64,000 nt of DNA from Nageia nagi (lineage: Eukaryota; Pinophyta). The DNA lies in assembly GCA_050084985.1 (NCBI GenBank), contig JBITNC010000001.1:210242001-210306000 (forward strand), in the 5' to 3' direction. The notes below the pieces were generated by a model that worked only from the letters and a program-made list of their open reading frames with translations, was not told the DNA's origin and did no database searches. A program made the translations under genes and the position numbers. Below, in pieces: positions 21,300-34,081 of this stretch (position 1 is the stretch's first letter; each line of letters starts with the position of its first letter).

Positions 21300-24200
21300 T
21301 AGCCTTCTAGCATGTAAATTTTTTATAATGCTTCCTGAGCCAACTCATTTATTTATTGCAAGTCTAAGATTTGTTTCTTAGAAGAAGATTATTCCAAGAA
21401 TTGAATGGTATTGGCTACCCAATTGGTAGCACTACCCTGTACATTCTGCTCTTTCCATAATTTGGGAGCTTCATCTTAATTAAAGAATTAAAAAATTTGT
21501 TAATGAATCCTAGCTCTATTATGAGCTGGTGTTTATTTATGTCCATGTTAAATACCAAACTTTGGAGTTCACAAATTTCTTGGATCCTCTTTTGATATGA
21601 CTATTTTGGCTTGGAAGAGATTGTTATGAACTCTTTTTTAGTCAAAATTCTTAATCAAACTTATATCCTTTCCAAAATTACTTTGGGCATATTTGGAGCT
21701 AGCTTATGAAGAGCATTTTAAGCCTAGAACTCCTTTATCATGTGTATATCTTCCTCCTTGAGCAAATGCAAGTGAGATAATGTTATCATTCTATCACCAA
21801 CATGCTCCACCAAGGATTTTCTAAAATTCTTCATGAGCAATAATAGCTTTGCATTATCATCTGATACAACTTTATTTGCTTTATTAACAATCTACATCTT
21901 TGCCTCAACTTGTTTGAATTTCTAAGCATCAATGACTACAACCTAAGCTTTGAGCTCTTCTATCATGTGATTTACAGCATCTAGCTTAGCTCTTGTTGTT
22001 GCCATGCTCTTATCAAATTTTACTTTCTATTTTTCAAACCTTACAATCAATTTTTTATTCTTATTGTATAATCCAACTACTATTTTATCTTTAAGGGAGC
22101 ATTCTTTCTTATACTAATCAATTTTTTTAATTAATTTTTCTATCTTAGTTTCCATTGCTTGAAAACTTTTATCAGTTGCATTGAAATATTTACAAGGAAT
22201 TTGGACTAATCAATCACCAATGAACTCTTCATATTTACATTTATTATTATTGTGAGAGTAAAATCTAGCTACCCTTGTTTAAAGGGCATCTATGCAATAT
22301 TAATATCTCCTATCTCTATTACTTTACTCAAAATTCTTGACTATTGCTTGGGGAGCATAGGAGATTTATTAACAAAAGTTACCCAATTAATAGGCTCTAC
22401 AATTTGTGTAGAAAAAAAAATTGACTTTATTTCCTCTTGCAAGGCTATAGAAATAAAAGAATGGGTAGAAATAACTCCACCTACAATAGGTATCTCAATT
22501 TGTTGAATAGGTTGAGACTATCAAGGAGGTGTCAACTATTGGACTTTTAGTTTTGGCTTAGCTTCTTCCATGGCCTCACCTTGTTCCTTAGGCTTATCAA
22601 TTAGGCTAGAGTCCTTTTTATTAGATTAATCATCATCATCACCATCTCTCGATCCTCCTCTGGGTGTAGTTGCTGCTATTCCATTGGTTTTAGGTACACT
22701 TCCTCTATTTTGTTGAATTTAGCTTTGTCCCTCTTTTGAGGTTTCTATTTATTTTTATACCTAAACTTCTTTTGTAGCACTAGTATCTGTATCTTATGGC
22801 TCTTTAAACTCTTTTGTATCAAAAATTTTAGTTTCTTTTATTACCACCTTTAGGACTTCTTCTATTACCTCTAAAGGTAAAGGTACAATCATTTATGACT
22901 CTAACCTTGCTATAGTCAATCGAGGCTTTTTTATAGGCTTTTGTTCCTTCTTTAATATCTATTACATTAGAGTAAGAGTTTTAACTTTCCTTTTCTTATT
23001 GGGAGATGGCTCATAAGATGAGGTGATGGTGTTCAAAGGGGTTTATTCTCCCTTCTTTGGAGTTTCAACCATGCTAGATGGTTGTCTTATTTGTATTAGC
23101 CTCACCTCTATAGTATGTTTCTCACAAAAATTAAGAGGAAGAGGCTAGCCCAACTCTGGTAGAGTATATTTGGAATACTCTACCTAATAGTACTTATCAT
23201 ACTTGAATTTTTGAAATAATTCACTCTCAATGTAGTGAATTTTTGTAGTATACTCAAATTTGAATCTTGTAAAATAATATATTTTATTAGTACCCTACCC
23301 AAGATATGCTAATTAGATGAGGACCTTTGGGTTGATAATAAAATCTTACCTCTTATTTTCCTAGTTTCTATATTTCCTTATTCCTTTCATGGCCATCTAG
23401 GCCTTATTTAGGGGTACAAATTCCCAATCTAGGTACATTTCTACCTCTTGTTCAATTTTATTTACAAAATATTCTATATGGGGCCTACTATCATGGAAAA
23501 ATGCTAAACATTTTTTGCTAGAACTTATTATTTTGGTCATTTTCCATGATGGGTCATACATCCATGTAGTTTCCACCTTATCCAACTTGAAATTTTGTAC
23601 AATGAATTGGGCTATACTATTTTTACATCCTATCTCTAAAAGAGTAAAATTCTCAATAGAAGCTGGTATATCTACAATAGACTTAAAGTTACCCCCAAAC
23701 CCATATTTACTCTCTATGGCACAAATATATCTACCCATCTCCAACTAGGGGGTAACATATTTGGGCAAAAATAAGGGTCTCTCAAAATACCCATACTTGA
23801 TTATTATGATGCAGCTTCTCAAGAAGTTCTAGTCACTGATTTTATTTCCTCCCTATGGCTCCTTCATTATGCTTTTGTGCAACCTAATAGAGAGTTTTTC
23901 AATTAAATTTTTTATTGTAGTTGCATAGAACTTATCCATGAATTCATAGTAGGATCCATGCAACTTCATCAAAATTGTCATCATCAGGTCAATTGGCATC
24001 AGTGCAGCATTGGAATTTATCAGCTCAACTAGGAGCCCTACCTTTATAAGTTTATCTAGATTTTGATGGAAAAAGAGCCACCAATGATACAAAGAATATC
24101 TAAAGTTTGAATTTTTAATTTTAAATTGACACCTCTTAATTTATATTGTTATAAAAGCTAAAAAATCATAGCAACCATGAGCTTCTAAAATGTTATAAGC

Positions 24201-24923
24201 CATATGCATCATGATTTCATCTGCTTCAATCTAGGTCTTCTTTCCTAGGATGATTATGAGTGCTTGTAGCATTTCTCGATCCTTGTTTCTTTCAAAAAGA
24301 GCTATCTAGTAGCTTGATAAGAGTTTAGATTTTTTGCTATCTTGGTATCTTTCATTGATCTAGCTTAACATTTCATCTTGATTGATATAAAGATCATGCT
24401 TCTCTTTTTTCAAATCAATTTATTTTTTGATATGGAATGTCTAATCTACTAGAATAGCAAATGCTTGGATGATGGAGTTAGAAGAGTAATCTAGCATAGC
24501 TTCAAACACTAGTTTAGAAGTATCTCCATTTTTAATGCTCTTAAACATTCCAATTTGGTACCCCTTTTGATGATGCTTATGTATCAAGGAGTATAAGAGC
24601 TTGGGGTAGGTGAAAGACTCAAAGGGCACATAATATGCCAAGCCCTGGTCAATCCTAACATCTCTCTTTGAATGAACAAGTGACTTTCCTTTCTCACTCA
24701 CTTTAGGTGTCTTAAGCTATATAAAAATGTGGCTAGGGTTAGCTCTTCATGTATCCATATGATTAATTACCCCTATATAAATCCAATTTATCCCTAGTGC
24801 ATTCTTGAGATAATATTCTTGTAAAGAGGGAAGGTCAGCATTGATTTGTTCTACTTTGGCTACAGAGGATGATTGAGAGGTTGCCATGATATTAACAACC
24901 TTTTTTGAACCTCTAGTTGTCAT
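21300..24923 (-). pseudogene. Extra ORF downstream of integrase, unknown function
   Basis: A frame opens at 24923 (MTTRGSKKVVNIMATSQSS) and can be followed in one register to about 22260, then shifts by one net base and continues to about 21300, near 1200 codons. Only stops interrupt the first 2.6 kb; there are no frameshifts. The N-terminal ~500 residues look globular (GLAYYVPFESFTYPKLLYSL, MYLDWEFVPLN). A basic PNKKRKV (22983-23003) resembles an SV40-type nuclear localisation signal. A low-complexity charged part follows, then a Lys/Glu-rich coiled coil (METKIEKLIKKID and on). I recognise no named domain and see no transmembrane segment, so an env-like gene is not supported. Extra ORFs between pol and the 3' LTR are known in Tat-like elements. 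Confidence 0.7.
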
Positions 24924-25454
24924 TTAGAAATAACAATCTAGGCAATGCAAGGTCCTATAACTTTACTCTCTTTCAACATAACTTAACTTTGAAATATCTA
25001 AGCCCTAAATGCTTTGGAAACTTATGTTCTTGAAATTGGTTAAGTGTTGAACTATAGAGTATGGGGGGGACTTTATTTGTCCAAGGTTGGCAAGATTTCT
25101 ATTAATGGTAATTATTTATTAAGGATCTTGAGACCTACGTATAGTACAAATTGAGTTGTCATAGGCTAGATTAGTAAATTCAAAGCACATTAGAATTAAT
25201 TTGTTGTACTTATGCTATAGTTTATAAAATCTAAGGAAATCTCTCCTTAATTGCTACTTTACTCAGTGATAATTGAGCAACATGCTAGCATTAACTCTTG
25301 ATAAAGCTGAATTAAAGTTGATAGCTAAGTAGTACATCGACATTAACTCTTACTAATACTAAATTAAATTTGAGCATTTAAAACTATTTATTATTATTAT
25401 TATTTTTAAAATTTAAAATATTTACAATATATAATGGTTTATGGTAGTACAAAC
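24924..25454 (-). other. Spacer between integrase and extra ORF
   Basis: About 530 bp of AT-rich sequence, without a coding signature, between the pol stop and the extra ORF start. A subgenomic promoter or splice acceptor for the extra ORF would have to lie here; I see no convincing TATA box. Confidence 0.45.
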
Positions 25455-26760
25455 TTACCTCATCACTTGATAATATTTTAAATAGATCCTATTGATGGGA
25501 ATAGGTAATTCCTAGGATTTGATAACATCTTGCAATTTGAATGCATTATTTTGCATAGTCTGGGTAATGATGTAAGGCTTGCTCCAAAAAGAGTCAAATT
25601 TTTGGTGTCTTCTAGGCTTTGCTCTTTCCTCATCCCATTTGAGGACAATATCACCTAGTTCAAACTTTACCTAATAAGACTTTTTCTTATCAAAACACCT
25701 CTTGATGATGTGCTAGCAATGTTGGAATGACTCATATGCTTTGTTTTAATCTTCTTCCAATTTCAAGAGCTAACTATATTTGGATTTTAGTGGCTCAAAG
25801 TCATGGTATTCCATTTTTTGCAAGATTTTTAAAGCTGGTAACTCCATATGTACTGGAAACACAAGTCTTTTACCATATACCAAGGCATATGAGGATATCT
25901 TTATTACTAATTTTATACTGATTCTATTAGCCCATAATGCATAATCCAATTATGTATGCCACTATCTAGGATTCCCTTTAATTGTTCTCTTGATAATCTA
26001 GGTTAGATTTTTATTAGTTGATTTGGCTAACCTATTACCTTATAGGTAATAGTTTGAAGAGAATAACTAGTAAAATCCATACTAAGCTACAAAGCTTGAC
26101 AAATTACCTCTAGTAAATGCTATACCATTATCTAACACTATAGTCTATGGGATTCCAAAGTGGGTGATTATCTTTTTAATCCTTTGTATCATCACTTCTT
26201 GATCTACATATTTGCATGGCATAGCCTCTAACCATCTAGTGAAGTAATCTATTGTAGTCAAAATAAATTTGTGGCCTATTGAGGAATTTGGATTTATGAC
26301 ACCAATGAAGTCCATACCCTATTATTGAAAAGGCTCTTTGACTACTATAAGTTTTAGAGGCATTTTAGCTTGTCTTCTCTTTCTCACAAATTTGTTACAC
26401 TTATCACATTATTGGGCAATTTTGAATGAATCCTAAAATATAGTGGGCCAATAATATCCAACTTGTAATACCTTTATTGCTATAGTTGGTCCACTATAAT
26501 GTTCACTAAAGAATCTGTAATGAAATTCATGCAATATTCTATAGGATTCATCTTGAGTCACACATCTAAGAAGAGTTTTATCAAAAAAATTTCTATACAA
26601 ATGATCATCTATCATGATAAACTTAAGGGCATGGAATTTGAATCTCCTTCTTTGGAATCTATCCAAAGCTTCAAGGCACCTGCCAGTTTGAAGATAAACC
26701 ATGATTTGCTTAATCTAATCACTTTCATGATTACATTGTTGCTCATCCTCCATAAAAGTG
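25455..26760 (-). pseudogene. Family A integrase region
   Basis: The zinc-binding part reads ILHEFHYRFFSEHYSG, VGYYWPTIF, then QxCDKCNKFVRKRRQAKM (HHCC). The core has GMDFIGVINPNSSIGHKF with the first Asp, then TIVLDNGIAFTRGN with the second Asp. The C-terminal domain reads FELGDIVLKWDEERAKPRRH, FDSFWSKPYIITQT, ending LKYYQVMR and TAA at 25455. TAG codons interrupt it repeatedly. Integrase inserts the element cDNA; this copy is dead. Confidence 0.85.
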
Positions 26761-28060
26761 ATCATATGTGAAGCTTTAGCTATATTTTTATAGAGAGCCC
26801 TACCTTTGATTAGCTTGATTTGTTTAATCTCTATGTCAAATTATATTATTTTAATGATCCAATCAGCTTTTCTTTTACCTAGATCTCTTTGTATAATATA
26901 ATTCTTACATCTAGATGAATAGTATATACAAGGATTCTATTGTGGAAGACATAATATTTTAATTTTTTAAGCCCTTTCATAATGGAAAACATTTGCTTTT
27001 CAATAAATGAGTACCTTTGTTGGTGTTTATGCAATATTTGACTATGAAAGGCAATCAAGTGTTCTTCATTATTATCACCCTTTTGTACATAAATTGCAGC
27101 AATGCTCCTATCTACTCCATATGCATACATGATAAAATATTTTGACATATCAAAATTTTTAAGCACAAGAGATTCTATTATAGCCTTTTTTTATCTCTTT
27201 AAAGGCTACTTTTGCTTCACATGACCAAGAAAATACAACATCTTTCTTTAGCATTGAAGTGATTGAAGATACAATCTCTAAAAAATTATTAATAAATTTT
27301 CTAACAAAATTGATTTGACCAAAGAATGATTGTAAATCCTTCTTATTAGAGGTGAGTGGTAATGCTTCTATAGATTTTACTCTAGCTAGATCAATTGCTA
27401 GTCCCTCTTTTGAGACAATGTGGCCATGTAACTTTTCTTAGTTGACCATAAAAATTGATTTTTTAAGTTGATTGAAATGTAAAATTTCATGCATCTTTCA
27501 AAGATTAATCTTAGATGTTCCAAGTGATCACTTATACTTTTGGAGAAGATAGTGATATCATCTAGATAGATCAGTATAATCTTATTTATTAGCTCAACAA
27601 ATGCATGATCCATGGCTATTTGAAAAGTAGCTCTTGCATTATAAAGACCAAATGACATATTTTAGAAAGAAAATATTCCTCATTTAGTTATAAATGCTAT
27701 TTTGAATTGATCTTCATCCTTCACCCAAATCTAGTTAAATCCTAAAGTAGCCATCAATCATTGGAAAATAGCAAGCTTCAACTAATATATGTAGGATCTG
27801 ATCCATAGGAGGGAGAGGATAATTATTTTTAAGGGACACTTTATTAAAATTTCTAAAATCAACATAGAGTCTATTTTTTTCACTTTTCTTTCTAACAGGA
27901 ACTAGATTTGCAACCTAGAAAGAATGCTTGATAGAGTAAATGATTTTTGAATCAAGGAGCTTGATTAACTCCTATTTCATAGCTTCTTCTATCTTTGGGT
28001 TGATAAGTCTCTATTTTTGCTTGTATGGTTTGACTTTTGGTTCAAGCTTAATCATGTGTT
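26761..28060 (-). pseudogene. Family A reverse transcriptase and linked RNase H
   Basis: RT is recognisable from ELIKLLDSKIIYSIKHSF, VANLVPVRKKSEKNRLYVDF and NKVSLKNNYPLPPMDQIL through MSFGLYNARATFQIAMDHAF to the catalytic box IILIYLDDITIFSKS (YLDD at 27557-27568), then DHLEHLRLIFERC. The tether RNase H follows: YFIMYAYGVDRSIAAIYVQK, EHLIAFHSQILHKHQQRYSF, KLKYYVFHNRILVYT. The catalytic DD pair survives, but frameshifts and stops disrupt both domains. Confidence 0.88.
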
Positions 28061-28099
28061 GGTGATATCTTTATCATATGTCTTAAGATCATCATAAGT

Positions 28100-29640
28100 C
28101 TAGGCAATCACTTGGAAAAACGCATAATAAATATGAGACATAGCAGCCTTTTCTATATTTGAACACTCTAAACCAATTTTTATAAACTTTTTAGGTTCTA
28201 ACTCTAGCTCAACATAATTCTCCTTCAATATGATTGAAGACTTAGCCTTTAGGACATCTTCTGAATCAAATAGTCTTTCAAAAGAGAGTAGTCCTCTTGG
28301 TATTATATTATTTTTGAGTTGAATGACATCTAATTCTTGAAAATAATCAGGCATTACTTGAGTACCAAAAGTATGATCCACTACTTCATACATGAGAAAG
28401 TTCATAATATGCTCATTAGAGTTAAATACTTGCTAAAAGTTTGCAACATCAAGTATTGAAGGCCTACACTAAACTTTGACTCCAAGAGCTCTTCTTTTAT
28501 AATGAGTAGGTTTATAACATGCCCCTCTTCCAACAAGTGCATCAACTATTTGGTTGTGCCTTCTAATAATAGATATTAACCTGATAACTAGAAATGATTC
28601 CAATAAATCCCACACTCTATTCCTACACTTCTTTAGGTAATGATGTTTTACACTAATTTGATTTCTAACTTACTTGATGACCAATTCAGAATCACCATGG
28701 ATAATTAGGCATCTAATACCTATACTAATTGCTTTATATAACCTTAAATAAAGGGATTCATATTTAGTAGCATTATTTGTATAGGTCCTTGTGAATTAGA
28801 AAGATAATATTTTGGTAGTCCTCTTGAGAGATTTGAAGACCACTCCAACTCCACATCTATGTATACATTAGGAACCATCAAAATACATCATCCATATCTC
28901 ATATTCTTTATCAACAGTGATTGAGATTAGCTAAAATTTCTCATATAGATAATAATTGTCCATGCCAACATCTATGACCTAATAATTTAGATCATTTGTT
29001 GAAATAACTTTAGTTATTAGTAGTGATTCTCTTAGTGTGTCACTTTCAAATATCTCCATTAGTTGTGGATCATTCATACAATTTACTTCATTGATCCTCT
29101 TGAGTTGGATAGTTTTGGTGTCTTTATTCATAATCTTTACCTATTTTTTTTGGAAAGAAAATATAAGATGACTATAGTCTAAGGCTAGGTATCCTCCCAA
29201 TTTAGCAGTAAATTCTCTAGAAAGATATATTCTGAATAAAAGTGAAAGATCAACTACAATAATGTCTTGAATAACATGAATATTAGGGAAGGCATTCAAG
29301 GTTATTTGAACACCTTTAACACTACTAACCATATGTACTAAGGAAGAATCTAATTGTATGACACCATTAATGCATCTTGTAATATACAACTTCATTTTAT
29401 TTCTAACAAATTTAGGGATAATAGTTATTATAGCTTTGATATCTATTATACAATTGTTCACAAACCCAACTTTCTAGTCTCAAGGATAGATAGAAAGGTG
29501 AGGGTCTTATTATACCTATTGGAGCTAGAGGGACAACTTTAAACATATCATAGATAGGATTCTCATCATTTATTTTTTTTTTTACTATTTTTTAACTTTA
29601 AAGCTTCTTGCAAGAGATATAATTGATTTGGTATCTTTAA
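28100..29640 (-). pseudogene. Family A protease and archaeal-type RNase H upstream of RT
   Basis: The protease C-terminal part reads IVVDLSLLFRIYLSREFTAK and LGGYLALDYSHLIFSF (29141-29461). About 240 bp further, at 28510-28905, comes a full RNase H fold signature: MMYFDGS (Asp), CGVGVVFKS, NNATKYESLYLRLYKAI (Glu), LIIHGDSELVIK (Asp), NQIVDAL (Asp). All four catalytic positions are kept despite three TAA/TAG stops. This is the archaeal-type RNase H (aRH) found in Tat elements, there usually after RT-RNase H. Here it precedes RT. The stretch 28100-28405 (MNFLMYEVVDHTFGTQ and on) links it to RT. Confidence 0.82.
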
Positions 29641-29699
29641 TGCATCAAACATAGTCATCCTAGAAGGAGTTTTCTTCAATTATTCTACAATATTGTAGG

Positions 29700-31400
29700 G
29701 AGCATATGGAATGGATTTACTTGGTTCTACTTGCTAATGTGTTTTGAAATGTTGAGTAGCCTTTTATTTATGATAATCAATGATGAAAGGATATATCAAT
29801 GTACCAGGTCTTTCTTTCTTTAGAACTATTTTTCTAGTTGCAATAAGGTTTATTTCACCTAGGGTATTAGTACCTGAGTTTGATGGAATAGTACCCAAAT
29901 TAAATAGGACTTGAAGATGTTGGTTCTAAGGCCAAGCTAAGGGAGCCTTAGCTTTCTTGGGTTCAAGTTGGGCTTGAGTGGAAGCCCAATACTATTGAGT
30001 GGCTTGAGGCTACTATGGAACTGCTGAAGAGGTTGCTTTAGTTTGAACATAATTTGCTTGTTCTCTAACATATCTTAGAACCCTAAAGTTGAATATTGTG
30101 AGATTAACAATAGAATATAAAGCATGTTCTATCATTTGGTCAAAATGTAACCCCAAATACTAATGTTGATACATCACACATGAATTTAGAAAATGAGGAG
30201 CTAAACATGGTGGATACCATTCTGTAATGCTTGAAGTAGCACTATTTGTAGAATTGGTCATAACAACATTCTTAATTATTTTAAGAGGATTTGACTATTT
30301 TGGTTGGTTGACCTTTGGCTAGAATCTTGGTTGATATTGATTATTGTATCTTTTATAATTAAAACCATGATTCTACCTTTCTTATAAAGTGAACTTAGTG
30401 GTTTGAGTTTTGGTAGTTACCTCCAACTACCTTATTCTCTTCTCTTCTTGAGATTTAGATTTAGTACTAATATTTATGGATGCAAGAGTAGGTACTACTA
30501 GTAGATAATTTTGTACAATAACTTTGGAAGGAGGTGGTAAGGCCAAAACTCTAAGTGGTCTATTTATGGATCCTATTTGAGAGGTAAATTTGGAAATACA
30601 TGCATGATCATTTTGGGTTGCATTTTACTAGGGTCACTAGGGTATGTTCTACAGTCATTACTATCTAGTAAACATCTAGGAATGTATCTCCTAACATAAC
30701 ACTAAGCATATTGAGGTTAGGGAGAAAAGCTTTCCTATAATACACTAGAGCTTGTGCATTTGTTGGTCTAATCATTATTGGTATGGACTTTCATGTTCTT
30801 TCAAATCTAACATTGAAATCATTAATAGATTCATGAGGATGTCTTTTGATACATGTTGTGAGGCTAAGGAATGTTCTATCATCACCATCTACAAAAAATA
30901 TTTTAATCAAGGCCTGATATAACTCTTCCCATGAATTTATAGATTGGAGGGTAAGGGTTCTAAACCACTCGGCTACTTTGCCTTCAAAAGAGTGTGATAG
31001 TAGTCTAGTCATCATGATTTTATTAGTAATATTGAAGCTTGAGACCAACAAAGATACATCTTAGTAATGCTCATATGGCATCTTTTCAAAGCCATCATAC
31101 TTAGGCAAAAATTTAAAAGCTAATTGAGGTATAAGTTATAACCAAAGTATGATTATTATTCTAGGTAGGAAACTTTATTGGTTAAGCCATACTTTGACAA
31201 TGTATAGGAGATAAAGAATTCTCTAGGAATGAGTCAAATACAATTGACAAAGGGATTACTCTTAAAAGGATCAAAGGAGACATAACCTTGGAAATATTTT
31301 TCCTATTACTCCTATGAGGAACTGATAGCTCTTGAAATCTAGGGTATCTAATAGAATTTTTGGCACTACTTCTAGTTAATCTACATTTTGGAGGTTCTAG
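29700..31400 (-). pseudogene. gag: Family A gag
   Basis: The retrotrans_gag core is clear at 30791-31130: VSSFNITNKIMMTRLLSHSF, EGKVAEWFRTLTLQSINSWE, CIKRHPHESINDFNVRF. N-terminal text (SIRYPRFQELSVPHRSN) can be read to about 31400, and a low-complexity C-terminal part extends to about 29700. A CCHC knuckle was not found. Stops and frameshifts throughout. Confidence 0.75.
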
Positions 31401-31576
31401 GGTTCAAAATATTCATTGGTTTGATAGCAAAGTCATGAATAAGGTTATAAAAACCTTATAATCTTAAAAGATTCAATTTATAGACCACCAAATAAGGCTA
31501 TTAGGCTTAACAATGCTTGCTAAATATGGAATTTAACTTGCATCCCACTAGGCATGCTAAAAATAGAATTGGCTAC

Positions 31577-33496
31577 TATTGATTAATATAGCATAACCTC
31601 AAGGGTTTGGTCTAGTCATGTTCTCCACTTCTTGCAATAATAGGTTCCTTAAAAAGAGCAAAATGTGGTGGGGATGTGCTCATGTTGGTTTTCTACTTAA
31701 TCTCTAATTTATAGGCCAATTCCTATCTATATATAAGGTCAAAAGTGATAAAAAAAGAATAAAAAAGATGAATAGTTATAGGAAATCGATAAGTAAATAA
31801 ATAGCTAAAATAGGAAATTTACAACTTGGGCATTGTAATGCAGGTAGCAATCCATATCCAGGATTAAGAATAGTAAACTATCTCGCACCTAGGGTCTTGC
31901 AATCATAATACACAACCATAATTTAAAGAAGACATTTCACACATAATATTCATAAAAGCAATAACAACCACTTTGTTGCAAAAGGGAAAAGCATTATTTG
32001 TTTGTATTATCATATCTGAATAGCTCTTACAGATTTGGGTAAATTTGCTAAAATGTCCAACCTTATTGATTTCTAAAAGCTAGCTATTTATACAACTTCC
32101 CCTCCTCCTTGGGTGGTTGGGTTTTATTAATATACATTATTGCTAGTATTGAATGAAATAACTAAAATAGTACTATTTACATAAATGCTACAACTATGCT
32201 AGATTACATAGTGAATAAGTACTAATCAACATAACTATCTAAGAATTTGCAATTTTTGGTCAGCCATGTCCATAGAGTTGCAATCCTTCTAACATGTTGT
32301 TGATTGCTCCTTCTTTACCCCTATAGGTGATTGAATATAGCATTATAGCTAATTGAAGATAACATTATAGATGATTAAATATAGTATTGTAGTTGATTGA
32401 GTAGTTATTTGATTATGCATTGATAGGTATGATTTGGTATTAAGCTCTATCAACTACTATCTACTTCTTTATGATCTCTATTATGGATGTTAGTAATTAG
32501 AGTAATGGTAATTGATAGATATTATATTCACTTAGATTAAGAAGAAATACCACTATTATATGAAAATGCATCAATGTTGACATATTAATAGGGCCTTGAG
32601 AATCAAACACTTAAGATGAAGTGGACTTGGGTGTTCCTTCTTATGCATTACACTTACACTTGCTTGGTAGGCTCTATGTTCTTTTTCCAAGCTCTATTAA
32701 TGATCTACTTCTTTTAAGACCCATTAAATTTAGCCAAAAATTATGATGTCATATCTTATAATTGATGGGTTCTATTAATATTTTGGCTTCTCTAGGACTC
32801 ACTAATTTTAACTAAAAAATGTGACATCATCTCTCAAAATTGATAGGCTTTGTTGATGTTTTGATTCTATCAAGACCGATTGATTTGCATCAAAAACTCT
32901 AACATCATCATTTAAAATCAATGGGCTCTTGATATTCTAGCTCTATTGGGACTCGTTGATTTTCACCAAAAATTTTGACATCATCACTCAAAATTACTAG
33001 GCTCTATTGATGATCTTTAAAAATTTAGCTTTGAATTTGTGAAAGTCTTGGACACTTGTGCTAATAATTCTTGGAGGTCCTCAGGCAATAAATATAATTC
33101 TTGGATAGTCTTGTATACATGAATTGGGTATTTTTACAATTCTCTAGGGTAGTCTAAATGAAATGACATAACTCTTAGGTTCTCTTAACTCTTGGGTACT
33201 AAAGAATAAAAGAATAAAGAATGACATAAATCCTATTTGACATAACTCTTGGGTATCCTTATTCACATAATTCTGGGGCACTAAGAATATAATATGACTT
33301 ATGACACTCTAAGGAAAAGAAATGAGAAGAGGAGGGATTAATAATGAAATAATACAAAAATTTACAACTCATGAAGATTTCAAGAGAATAATATCTCTCT
33401 CGGGCACTCTTATATACATAACTCCCAAGTATTAAGAATAAAGAATGAAAAATAATAGAATTACTCCAATTTTAGAGTGTAATTCTGAAGGAATAT
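31577..33496 (-). repeat. Family A 5' LTR
   Basis: About 1920 bp, the partner of 19151-21060. It begins TATTGATTAATATAGC on the plus strand. The PBS should lie just left of 31577, where the minus strand reads GTAGCCAATTC. This does not start with TGG, so the PBS is mutated or I have misplaced the end by a few bases. Confidence 0.87.
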
Positions 33497-33497
33497 A

Positions 33498-33650
33498 GTA
33501 CCACCATGGGAGCTCTAGAATAATGTATGGAAATCCATTAAATATTAATTGAAAATTATTTTCCATCGAATGATGTTGTTTTGAATGCCCTGATATACAT
33601 GTATGCAAAATGTGGAAGCATAGTTAAGGTACATGAATTGTTTCATAACA
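33498..33650 (+). pseudogene. PPR fragment after family A element
   Basis: Continues the unit cut at 19150: CATMGALE.CMEIH, ENYFPSNDVVLNALIYMYAK, CGSIVKVHELFH. The reading then stops in non-PPR sequence. Compared with 1-19032 there is no further E/DYW tail here. Confidence 0.82.
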
Positions 33651-33707
33651 CTAAATTTCAAACACTCAAACACATTCAAAATATTAAAATTAATAAACAT
33701 AAGTGAA

Positions 33708-33800
33708 TAAAACACTAAATAAGTGTACCATTATTCATTTATTATAAGTGCATCAAACTCTAAATAAGTGTATCAAACACTAAATAAGTATATCAAATAT
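33708..33800. repeat. 20-bp tandem repeat
   Basis: Four to five degenerate copies of AAACACTAAATAAGTGTATC stand directly after the PPR break. No coding potential. Confidence 0.7.
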
Positions 33801-33849
33801 TAGAAATATCATAAAAAAGTGCATCAATAGTCATTTATCTCTACATTCT

Positions 33850-34040
33850 CAATCAACATCATAAGGAAATTTACCCTCTTTAATCTCATTATCATCATCA
33901 TAACCATCATAATTATAATCACCAATGTCATCATGGGAAACATCATTAGCAACTTCATCATGGGAACCATCAATACTAGTACCATTGCATATCATCACTT
34001 ACAGTGTTGAAATGGATGCCTATAAATAATTGAATAAAAT

Positions 34041-34081
<41 letters not shown>

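Larger units (their letters stand above)
19151..33497 (-). mobile_element. Full-length Tat-like Ty3/gypsy element, family A (14.3 kb)
   Basis: A minus-strand element with 1.9-kb LTRs at 19151-21060 and 31577-33496. Reading right to left: gag, protease, an archaeal-type RNase H, RT with YLDD, RNase H, integrase, then a 3.6-kb extra ORF. Great length, long LTRs, a second RNase H and an extra ORF fit the Tat/Ogre branch of Ty3/gypsy. TGTAC precedes it (19146-19150) and AGTAC follows (33497-33501), a target duplication with one change. All genes contain stops. It lies inside a PPR repeat. Confidence 0.88.

Noticed and set aside
22252-22506. Plus-strand open frame of 84 codons
   Set aside because: It lies exactly opposite the extra ORF of the family A element, whose frame continues through this stretch with meaningful composition.
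21300-24923. Env-like gene of an Athila-type element
   Set aside because: Position would fit, but I see no signal peptide or transmembrane segment, and an NLS-like motif argues for a nuclear protein.
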